The notes under the pieces were generated by a model. The model was given only the letters and a program-made list of their open reading frames with translations, did no database searches and was not told the origin of the DNA. A program made the translations under genes and the position numbers. Positions 14,549-21,575 of a stretch of DNA of 29,101 nt are shown in pieces. The first letter of the stretch is position 1. Each line of letters begins with the position of its first letter. Location: contig JBFWMT010000031.1 of the NCBI GenBank assembly GCA_050251415.1, positions 1-29,101 on the forward strand, given 5' to 3'. The stretch comes from UBA8514 sp050251415 (GTDB lineage Bacteria; Bacillota; Clostridia; Lachnospirales; Anaerotignaceae).

Positions 14549-15361
14549 TTAGTTTTCATCCAAAATATTACCCTTTGTGTCTTTTAAATAAATTTTAACA
14601 GCTGTGTCCTCGTCAACCATTTTGTAGCCGTGTACCGTTGACTCAAATAATTCAAAAAGATATTGCCTTTTTTCTTTATCAAAAGCTTCCCACCCATCAG
14701 CCAGTGCATAGTCTGTAAATACAACATTAACCTCGTCCCATGTTCCCTGGGCAGAAGGTTGAATAGACTCAAAAAGCACATCGTAGCCCAATGTCAAGCT
14801 ATAAATAAACTGCTCAAATTCATCTTTAAGCACCTCTTTAACAGCTTCCTCTGTTGGATAAGAGAAATAACCTGTTTCAGAAACACCAACAACATTTGTG
14901 CCTGTAGTTGAAAAAACCATGTCACCTGTCATTTTTTCGCCCTTCAATCCGTACCTTACCTTGGCAAGATTGTCACTGCCTTCCTGTTTATCCATGTCCA
15001 GCATAGCGTTTGCCTGAACATAATTTGTTGAAAGGCCCTCTGGTATATCAATTTCAGCCTCTGCAATACCCTTGTTTACAGTTACAGGTATTATTTCAGG
15101 TGTCTGCATTTCTGGATGAGCAGCATAAATTTCAAGTACACTTCCGTTAGGAGCGTTGGTTTCAACCCTAACCTTTAGCTTCCCATTTTCATATGTACCA
15201 TTTGTAACCGCTACAAACTGCCTTGGGTCAGTTACACTTATTACTTTTTCATCGGTAACAAGGCTCTTATTTGAAATATCAATATATTTTGCACCCACTG
15301 ATGCTCCCACCAAACAGACTGCCGCAACTATCAGTGCAATATTATTTTTGTTCATTTTCAT
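14549..15361 (-). CDS. Secreted or membrane-anchored protein, 270 aa, unknown family
   Basis: The start is ATG 15361 (MKMNKNNIALIVAAVCLVGA) with AGGGGGA about 10 bases ahead. An N-terminal hydrophobic segment (about residues 8-24) without a lipobox predicts a signal anchor or cleaved signal. Residues 50-125 look like a small beta-sandwich (TNGTYENGKLKVRVETNAPN, then IPVTVNKGIAEAEIDIPEG). Residues 165-270 form an acidic, aromatic second domain (TEEAVKEVLKDEFEQFIYSL, WDEVNVVFTDYALADGW, YKMVDEDTAVKIYLKDTKGN). No family is recognised. It has its own promoter and terminator, so it is a single-gene unit. It is predicted to act at the outer face of the membrane. Confidence 0.72.
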   Translation of the reverse strand: MKMNKNNIALIVAAVCLVGASVGAKYIDISNKSLVTDEKVISVTDPRQFVAVTNGTYENGKLKVRVETNAPNGSVLEIYAAHPEMQTPEIIPVTVNKGIAEAEIDIPEGLSTNYVQANAMLDMDKQEGSDNLAKVRYGLKGEKMTGDMVFSTTGTNVVGVSETGYFSYPTEEAVKEVLKDEFEQFIYSLTLGYDVLFESIQPSAQGTWDEVNVVFTDYALADGWEAFDKEKRQYLFELFESTVHGYKMVDEDTAVKIYLKDTKGNILDEN

Positions 15362-15405
15362 TTTTACATATCCCCCTAATTTTTAAATAAAACAACAAAC
15401 ATTAT

Positions 15406-15414
15406 TGTATACCA
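15406..15414 (-). promoter_or_regulatory. Extended -10 promoter of the secreted unknown gene
   Basis: On the minus strand TGGTATACA is an extended -10 box about 45 bases before the start codon. No strong -35 is visible at the right distance. Confidence 0.4.
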
Positions 15415-15470
15415 AAAACAAACTTCATTAGTTAACAAATTGTGAACATATTCTCTTTTTCCATATTTTA

Positions 15471-15500
15471 AGGCGGTAACAGCAAAAGCTATCACCGCCT
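15471..15500 (-). terminator. Hairpin after the nitroreductase gene, probable terminator
   Basis: AGGCGGT (15471-15477) pairs with ACCGCCT (15494-15500). An inner AGC/GCT helix closes an AAAA loop, with two mismatches between the helices. The U-tract on the minus strand is poor, so the call rests on the stem and its place 34 bases past the nitroreductase stop. Confidence 0.55.
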
Positions 15501-15533
15501 AATATCTTGTTTCAAAATTTGTAAATCAATATA

Positions 15534-16103
15534 TTATATGATTGTTATTCTTCCTTCTTTTCTTTTTGGTGCTTTTGGCTCTACTGCTGGATATCCAAGA
15601 GTGATTGCGGCAATAAGTCTACCCTTATCTGGTGCAAACTCTGCTCTTAATTCATCCTCAACGTGCAGTGGTGCCGTTAACCAACAGCTTGCAACCCCTT
15701 TAGAATACGCGGTAAGTACAATGTTTTGCATAGCCGCAGCTGCACTTTCTATGGCTGCCAGTTCTTCGTCATAATTATCTCGCTGTAAAAATGTAAGAAT
15801 GCAAACCCTTGCACCGCCCATACTCTTAACAAAATTAAGGGTTTCGTCAATCACCTCTGGGTTGGATTTAAACCTTTCGTTTAGAACCTTCGTAAGACCA
15901 AAAATTGTTCCACCCATAATTTTATTCAGCCTAATCATAGCTTCTTCGCTTCTGCAAACAACAAAATACCATGGCTGTAGATTAACACCCGATGGTGCCC
16001 ACGTACCCGCCTCAAGTATTTCATTAAGGTCTTCATCGCTTATAAATCGGTCTGTATACTTTCTAACACTTCTGCGACCGTAAATTGCTTCCTTTAAATC
16101 CAT
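15534..16103 (-). CDS. Nitroreductase family protein (FMN-dependent)
   Basis: A 189-aa flavoprotein of the nitroreductase superfamily, which reduces nitro groups, quinones or related acceptors with NAD(P)H. The FMN-binding N-terminus is clear (MDLKEAIYGRRSVRKYTD), followed by EAGTWAPSGVNLQPWYFVV and, late, the AAAAMQNIVLTAYSKGVASCW helix and AAITLGYPA. It starts 14 bases after the threonine aldolase gene and is probably co-transcribed with it. The physiological substrate is unknown. Confidence 0.93.
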   Translation of the reverse strand: MDLKEAIYGRRSVRKYTDRFISDEDLNEILEAGTWAPSGVNLQPWYFVVCRSEEAMIRLNKIMGGTIFGLTKVLNERFKSNPEVIDETLNFVKSMGGARVCILTFLQRDNYDEELAAIESAAAAMQNIVLTAYSKGVASCWLTAPLHVEDELRAEFAPDKGRLIAAITLGYPAVEPKAPKRKEGRITII

Positions 16104-16117
16104 AAAAACAGCCCCTT

Positions 16118-17149
16118 TTATGCCTTTTTCATAAGCTCCACAACTTTATCAATCTCGTTTTTGTCAACATAATTGTGTGTTACATAACGCATAATACCGT
16201 TGTCCTCGCCATTAATAATTACATCATTTTTGCTCATATATTCAACCAGTTCGCCGCTGTTTAGCTTATACCCATCAAGCTTAAAGAAAACCATATTTAT
16301 CTGTACTAAATCTTTAAATACAGTAATCCCTCCAACTTCACTAAGTCTCTCAGCCATGTATTTTGCATTGGCGTGGTCGTCTTTAAGTCTATCTGTCATT
16401 TCCTCAAGTGCAACAATACCAGCCGCTGCAATAATTCCACATTGGCGCATACCGCCGCCTAGTATCTTTCTCTTCCTTCTTGCTTTCTTTATAAATTCCC
16501 CACTGCCAACTAAAACCGACCCCACTGGCGCACAAAGCCCCTTGGAAAGGCAAACGGAAATAGTATCAAAATAAGGTGCCAGTTCCTTAACATTGACGCC
16601 CAAAACATGTGCCGCATTAAAAATTCTTGCACCATCAATATGAACCGGTATGCCATATTTGTCTGCCAAAGCCTTAATCTTAGCCATATACTCAATACTT
16701 CTAACCTGTCCATCAGAATCAGCATTTTCGTAAGTTATAAGCGCCGTAGAAGTTTGGTGAATATCCTCTGGGTCTTTTCTTATAGATTTTTCAATAACAC
16801 CTAAATCCATTTCTCCATTGATAGGCTGAATGCATCTAAGCTGTGCTGCACAAAGATACGCAGCTGCTCCACCCTCATGCTGAACCACATGGCAGTTATC
16901 TGGCAGAATAATCTCCTGCCCACGCTGTACATGTGTAAAAAGTGCAAGCTGATTGCTCATAACTCCTGATGCAACATAAATTGCCGCTTCTTTGCCAAAC
17001 ATGCTTGCCGTTAATTCTTCAAGCTTGTTCACAGTAGGGTCGTTCCCATAAACGTCATCGCCAACCTCTGCCGTATACATCATATCACGCATTTTTTGCG
17101 TTGGCACAGTAACCGTATCACTTCTTAAATCGATTTTTCCGTTAATCAT
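16118..17149 (-). CDS. ltaE: Low-specificity L-threonine aldolase
   Basis: A PLP enzyme that splits L-threonine or allo-threonine into glycine and acetaldehyde. The 343-aa product opens with IDLRSDTVTVPT and has VGDDVYGNDPTV, the aspartate that contacts PLP in HIDGARIFNA (D172), and the Schiff-base lysine K203 in VCLSKGLCAPVGS, followed by RKILGGGMRQ. All are family signatures. The start ATG 17149 has AAAGGG upstream. Upstream neighbour is the ABC-F gene, 74 bases away; downstream is the nitroreductase. Confidence 0.95.
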   Translation of the reverse strand: MINGKIDLRSDTVTVPTQKMRDMMYTAEVGDDVYGNDPTVNKLEELTASMFGKEAAIYVASGVMSNQLALFTHVQRGQEIILPDNCHVVQHEGGAAAYLCAAQLRCIQPINGEMDLGVIEKSIRKDPEDIHQTSTALITYENADSDGQVRSIEYMAKIKALADKYGIPVHIDGARIFNAAHVLGVNVKELAPYFDTISVCLSKGLCAPVGSVLVGSGEFIKKARRKRKILGGGMRQCGIIAAAGIVALEEMTDRLKDDHANAKYMAERLSEVGGITVFKDLVQINMVFFKLDGYKLNSGELVEYMSKNDVIINGEDNGIMRYVTHNYVDKNEIDKVVELMKKA

Positions 17150-17223
17150 TAATAGGCACGCCCTTTCTTTGGCTAAATTTCTAAAATACTATTTTATTAA
17201 AGCAATGATATAATCACATAACT

Positions 17224-18843
17224 TTACTGAAATTTTTCTCTTAATTGGTCAACAACCTCGTTATCGATATACTCATCATAGGTTTCTGTTCTGTCAATAA
17301 TGCCATTAGGACAAATTTCAATAATTCTGTTAGCAATGGTGTGTACAAACTGATGGTCATGGGAGTCAAAAAGTAAAGTTCCCTTAAAATCTATAAGTCC
17401 TTCATTAAGTGCAGTAATACTTTCAAGGTCAAGATGGTTTGTAGGCTCGTCCATAATAAGCACGTTAGCACCTGAAATCATCATCTTACAAAGCATAACG
17501 CGCACTTTTTCACCACCCGAAAGTACCTTTGCGCTCTTTGTAGCCTCGTCACCACTAAAAAGCATTCTTCCAAGCCAGCCGCGTATATCGGCATCGTACC
17601 TTTCTCCATCTTTTGCAAACGGACGCAACCAATCAATAAGGGAATCGTTGCAGTCCTCAAAGTATTCATTGTTATCCTTAGGGAAGTATGCCTGTGATGT
17701 AGTAATACCCCATTTAAAGCTTCCCTCATCAGGTTCAACCTCACCCATAATAATTTTAAATAAAGTAGTTCTTGCAAGTTCGTCGTTGCCAACAAAAGCC
17801 ACTTTATCATTTGCATTAATACGGAAAGTTACGTTGTTAAGCACCTTTCTGTCACCAATCGTTTTGGATATACCATTCACTTCCAAAAGGTCGTTGCCAA
17901 CCTCACGGTCTTGCTTAAAGTTCACAAATGGGTATCTTCTTGAAGATGGCTTAATGTTATCAAGCTGAAGATTATCAAGAAGCTTTTTACGTGATGTAGC
18001 CTGTTTACTTTTGGACGCATTGGCACTAAATCTCTGAATAAATTCCTGTAATTCCTTCATTTTCTGTTCTGTTCTCTTGTTCTGGTCTTTCATCTGTCGC
18101 TGTGTCATCTGTGTGTAACCATACCAAAAGTCATAGTTACCAACAAACATCGTAATTTTGCCATAGTCAATATCTGCAATATGTGTACATATTTTGTTGA
18201 TAAAATGTCTATCATGGGATACAACTATAACAGTATTTTCAAAATTCAAAAGGAACTCTTCAAGCCATTTAATACTCTTCAAATCCAAATGGTTTGTAGG
18301 CTCATCCAAAAGAAGAATTTCTGGGTTACCAAACAGTGCCTGTGCTAAAAGCACCTTTACTTTCTGGTTACCTGTAAGTTCGCTCATCTTTTGGTAGTGA
18401 AGTTCCGTTGTAACACCAAGGCCATTAAGTAGAATTTCGGCATCACTTTCAGCTGTCCAGCCGTTAAGTTCAGCAAACTCGCCCTCAAGTTCAGATACTC
18501 TTATACCATCATCGTCATTAAAATCCGCCTTAGCATAAAGTGCTTCTTTTTCCTGCATAATTTCATACAATCTTTTGTGTCCGTATAAAACGCAATGTAC
18601 CACATCAAATTCATCAAATTCAAAGTGGTCCTGCTTTAATACTGCAAGTCTCTCCCCTGGGGTAATGCTTACATAACCCTTGTTAGGTTCTATATCACCT
18701 GAAAGAATTTTAATAAATGTACTTTTTCCTGTTCCGTTTGCACCTATAAGGCCGTAACAGTTCCCTTTTGTAAAATTAACATTAACATCTTTAAAAAGCG
18801 TTCTTCCTCCGTACTGCAAGGTAACTCCATTTGCACTAATCAT
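17224..18843 (-). CDS. ABC-F family ATPase, YkpA/YbiT-like
   Basis: A soluble tandem-ATPase protein of the translation-factor ABC-F class, 539 aa with no membrane segment. NBD1 has Walker A GANGTGKST (34-42), signature LTGNQ (156-160) and Walker B LLLLDEPTNHLD (177-188). The linker (about 240-310) is charged and helical, as expected for the P-site tRNA interaction motif. NBD2 keeps signature LSGGE (441-445), Walker B VLIMDEPTNHLD (461-472) and the switch histidine (FDSHDHQF), but its Walker A is degenerate (GNDELARTT, 352-360), lacking the Gly-Lys pair. I recall a weak second P-loop in the Firmicutes YkpA group, so this may be a group trait. A ribosome-rescue or antibiotic-protection role is not decided by sequence. 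Confidence 0.9.
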   Translation of the reverse strand: MISANGVTLQYGGRTLFKDVNVNFTKGNCYGLIGANGTGKSTFIKILSGDIEPNKGYVSITPGERLAVLKQDHFEFDEFDVVHCVLYGHKRLYEIMQEKEALYAKADFNDDDGIRVSELEGEFAELNGWTAESDAEILLNGLGVTTELHYQKMSELTGNQKVKVLLAQALFGNPEILLLDEPTNHLDLKSIKWLEEFLLNFENTVIVVSHDRHFINKICTHIADIDYGKITMFVGNYDFWYGYTQMTQRQMKDQNKRTEQKMKELQEFIQRFSANASKSKQATSRKKLLDNLQLDNIKPSSRRYPFVNFKQDREVGNDLLEVNGISKTIGDRKVLNNVTFRINANDKVAFVGNDELARTTLFKIIMGEVEPDEGSFKWGITTSQAYFPKDNNEYFEDCNDSLIDWLRPFAKDGERYDADIRGWLGRMLFSGDEATKSAKVLSGGEKVRVMLCKMMISGANVLIMDEPTNHLDLESITALNEGLIDFKGTLLFDSHDHQFVHTIANRIIEICPNGIIDRTETYDEYIDNEVVDQLREKFQ

Positions 18844-18887
18844 ATCTTTCTCCTTTATACATATATCTTTATTTTTTTCTATAGAAT

Positions 18888-19859
18888 TTAATTGCTTTGC
18901 TCTTGTGTCGAAGTTCCATCTTCCACTGCTTCCATATCCTCAATTGCCTGTGCATTCAGCGCGTCTTGAGATATTTCAAATCTTTCAGCACTGTTTATAT
19001 TTTTCATCTTTACATCTATTGCGTAAGAATTTACAACTAGCTTTTGTGCGTCTTCATACCCCTCGGTTCCCTCCACCTTGGCATATAAGTTATCGGATAT
19101 TGTCTGGTATGCCTCACCTGCATCAAATGCATATTTAATAATGTTACCATCATCATCAATCCAGTAGTCTACAATCATTCCATTAACCCCTGCAAGATAT
19201 TCTTCTGTAAGGGTAGACATTCCTGCCGCCACAAATACACCTGTATAAATAAGTGTGTTTGGCAATAGGTCAGCGCTAATTATTGCTTCTACTTTTGTTG
19301 TCTTAACACCGTCAATTTCTTCTTCATCAACAGCAACTGCATCGCTTGAAGCAATAAGAAAAACAGATGTTATATTCTGCATATCATACTGACCTAAAAG
19401 ATAGTATAGTGTATCATCATCAACTGGACTTTTGTACCATTCATCCTGAAAAAGCATGTATATCGTTTTTTCCGCATTTTCCTCGTTAACATAAAACTGA
19501 GAATTGCCTATAGGCTCACCACCGCTTGTAGAATCGATGGCAATGTGTTTAAGCATAGGCTCACTAAGGCTTTCAACCGTTGTTTTAACATCAGCGCTGC
19601 TGCTTCCGTCGTTGTTCACAAATTCAAACCGAAGCCCCATATCTGCATTGTAACTTTTTAACTCCTCTATCTTAATCTTTGCTGCCTCCAGTAATTCAGT
19701 ACCCTTTGCAATATTTTCCTCACTTGCACCCTCTGAAGGTGATACTACCACCGGATTTTCACTTTCTCCTCCGTTTGTTTCTGCTTTTTTTGAACATGCC
19801 GTAAAGGATAGTGCCAAAATACCTGTTAATAATAAGGTAGCTATTTTTTTTAAAGACAT
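18888..19859 (-). CDS. Lipoprotein, DUF6612-like
   Basis: The start is ATG 19859 (MSLKKIATLLLTGILALSFT) with a strong AGGAGG; a frame extending to 19946 only adds leader sequence that overlaps the promoter. The 323-aa product has a lipoprotein signal peptide with lipobox FTAC, Cys 22 being the anchor. A Ser/Glu-rich tether follows, then a helix (LLEAAKIKIEELKSYNADMG) leading into a beta-rich domain resembling LolA/DUF6612 proteins, with WYKSPVDDDTLYYLLGQYD and YWIDDDGNIIKY. This is similar in plan to the lipoprotein at 10863-11495. The tail is acidic. It probably binds something lipid-like at the outer membrane face; the family call is tentative. Confidence 0.72.
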   Translation of the reverse strand: MSLKKIATLLLTGILALSFTACSKKAETNGGESENPVVVSPSEGASEENIAKGTELLEAAKIKIEELKSYNADMGLRFEFVNNDGSSSADVKTTVESLSEPMLKHIAIDSTSGGEPIGNSQFYVNEENAEKTIYMLFQDEWYKSPVDDDTLYYLLGQYDMQNITSVFLIASSDAVAVDEEEIDGVKTTKVEAIISADLLPNTLIYTGVFVAAGMSTLTEEYLAGVNGMIVDYWIDDDGNIIKYAFDAGEAYQTISDNLYAKVEGTEGYEDAQKLVVNSYAIDVKMKNINSAERFEISQDALNAQAIEDMEAVEDGTSTQEQSN

Positions 19860-19928
19860 AATTTTCCTCCTAGTTTGCCCTCTGACCTGCTTTTTTCCGC
19901 AAAAGGTCGCAACTTCATACATTAGTCT

Positions 19929-19957
19929 ATTGTATAATAACCCCAATTATAATGCAA
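19929..19957 (-). promoter_or_regulatory. Promoter of the DUF6612-like lipoprotein gene
   Basis: On the minus strand: TTGCAT (19952-19957), exactly 17 bases, TACAAT (19929-19934). The -35 is identical to that of the distal lysO promoter. Confidence 0.6.
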
Positions 19958-20112
19958 GAACAAACTTCAAATCCCTAAATATACTTTACATAGATTACAT
20001 TAACATTTCACACAACGTTCATATTTCGGTCAATAGCACGTCATTTATGCCCAGTATTATATATTCATAACAGAGGAACACAAAATAAATCACCACGAAA
20101 GGAGAAATACCC

Positions 20113-20862
20113 ATGACAAAAACAAACTATGTATTTAAAAGAGTAGAAAAAAAATTCCTTGTAACCCACAACACTTTGTCAGCTTTTTTAGCAGATATCG
20201 CACCTTATATAAAAAAGGATGATTTTGGTCAGTATACCATTTGCAATATATATTATGACACAGTTGATGATAGACTTATACGCACAAGCATAGAAAGCCC
20301 TGCTTATAAAGAGAAACTTCGTCTAAGAAGCTATGGCATTCCAAATGGAAACAATAAAGTATTTTTAGAAATAAAAAAGAAATATGACGGAACCGTTTAT
20401 AAAAGGAGAATATCTCTTCCATTAAACGAAGCAATTGGCTATCTTAACGGAGAGTCAAGACCAAAAAAAGACAGTCAAATATTGCACGAGATTGATTATT
20501 TTATGAATATCTATAATCCTATACCAAAACTGTTCATAGCCTATGACAGACTTGCTTTTTCCGCACTTGATGATGAAAATTTAAGAATTACTGTAGACAG
20601 TGGAATCCGCAGCAGAGATTTTGATTTAAGCCTCTGTGCAGGAGACTATGGTGAGTACCTTTTAAATGAGGATGAACACCTAATAGAAATTAAAACAGGC
20701 TCTTCACTGCCTTTATGGCTTACCGCAGCTCTAACTAAATATGCAATTTTTCCCGTTTCATTTTCAAAATATGGAAATATATACAAACAAAATTTGAAAC
20801 GTACAAAATGTAAAAGACCACACACAGTAATTGGAATACACAAATTAAAGGAGGCTATCTAA
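20113..20862 (+). CDS. VTC-domain (polyphosphate-polymerase-like) protein
   Basis: A 249-aa tunnel-fold protein of the VTC family, whose yeast member VTC4 makes polyphosphate from ATP. Visible family residues: a basic opening KRVEKKFLV, IYYDT, the basic strand EKLRLRSYG (K68, R70, R72), FLEIKKKYDGTVYKRR, IAYDRLAF, the acidic strand LIEIKTG (E192, K194) and the late lysine of SFSKYG (K219). These suggest an intact phosphate-binding tunnel. The start ATG 20113 follows AAAGGAG. The next gene begins one base later. In bacteria such proteins usually sit with DUF4956 and a secreted beta-helix or CotH protein, as here. Polyphosphate synthesis is possible, but the real reaction in this cluster is unproven. 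Confidence 0.88.
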   Translation: MTKTNYVFKRVEKKFLVTHNTLSAFLADIAPYIKKDDFGQYTICNIYYDTVDDRLIRTSIESPAYKEKLRLRSYGIPNGNNKVFLEIKKKYDGTVYKRRISLPLNEAIGYLNGESRPKKDSQILHEIDYFMNIYNPIPKLFIAYDRLAFSALDDENLRITVDSGIRSRDFDLSLCAGDYGEYLLNEDEHLIEIKTGSSLPLWLTAALTKYAIFPVSFSKYGNIYKQNLKRTKCKRPHTVIGIHKLKEAI

Positions 20863-20863
20863 T

Positions 20864-21538
20864 ATGTTTAATAGTATAATCACAACCACAACATCCACTC
20901 TTAGCGTTAATACCGCCGTCATCTGCCTTGTATCGGCACTTGTTATGGGCGCTATTATATCAATAACCTACATGTGCAGCGGAAGATATACAAAAAGTTT
21001 CGCCACTTCTCTCGTACTTCTGCCTGCACTTGTACAGGTTGTTATAATGATGGTAAATGGAAATCTTGGCACAGGTGTTGCTGTTTTGGGCGCATTCAGC
21101 CTTATCCGTTTCCGTTCAGTACCTGGCAGCTCGAAGGATATTTGCACCATTTTCTTTGCAATGGCAATAGGCCTTGCAACTGGAATGGGCTACGTAACAT
21201 TTGCCTTAGCAGTGACAATAGTGATGAGCCTTATTATGTTTGCACTGGCTAAATCACCCTTTGCAGAAAACTATAATAACGAAAAGGAACTTAAAATCAC
21301 AATTCCCGAAGACTTGGATTATACAGGTGTGTTTGATGACCTTTTTACAAAATACACTAAATCCACAACACTTGAAAGTGTGAAAACAACAAATCTTGGC
21401 AGCATGTTTCAACTTAAATACCATGTGGCATTAAAAGATTTAACCCTTGAAAAAGCATTTATTGATGACCTGCGTTGCCGTAATGGAAACCTCACTATAG
21501 TGTGTTCAAAACAGCAGTCAGGTACAGGTGAACTTTAA
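20864..21538 (+). CDS. DUF4956 integral membrane protein
   Basis: A 224-aa protein with about four membrane segments in the first 135 residues, including AVICLVSALVMGAIISITYM and VLLPALVQVVIMMV. The DUF4956 signature follows (GNLGTGVAVLGAFSLIRFR, then SVPGSSKDICTIFFAMAIGL). The C-terminal third is a cytoplasmic ferredoxin-like segment (ELKITIPEDLDYTGVFDDLF, FQLKYHVALKD). It begins one base after the VTC gene and has AAAGGAGG ahead. Its constant pairing with VTC proteins suggests the two form one membrane complex; that is inference. Confidence 0.9.
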   Translation: MFNSIITTTTSTLSVNTAVICLVSALVMGAIISITYMCSGRYTKSFATSLVLLPALVQVVIMMVNGNLGTGVAVLGAFSLIRFRSVPGSSKDICTIFFAMAIGLATGMGYVTFALAVTIVMSLIMFALAKSPFAENYNNEKELKITIPEDLDYTGVFDDLFTKYTKSTTLESVKTTNLGSMFQLKYHVALKDLTLEKAFIDDLRCRNGNLTIVCSKQQSGTGEL

Positions 21539-21575
21539 ATAAATTTTATACGAATTGAAAGGAGCACTACTAAAT

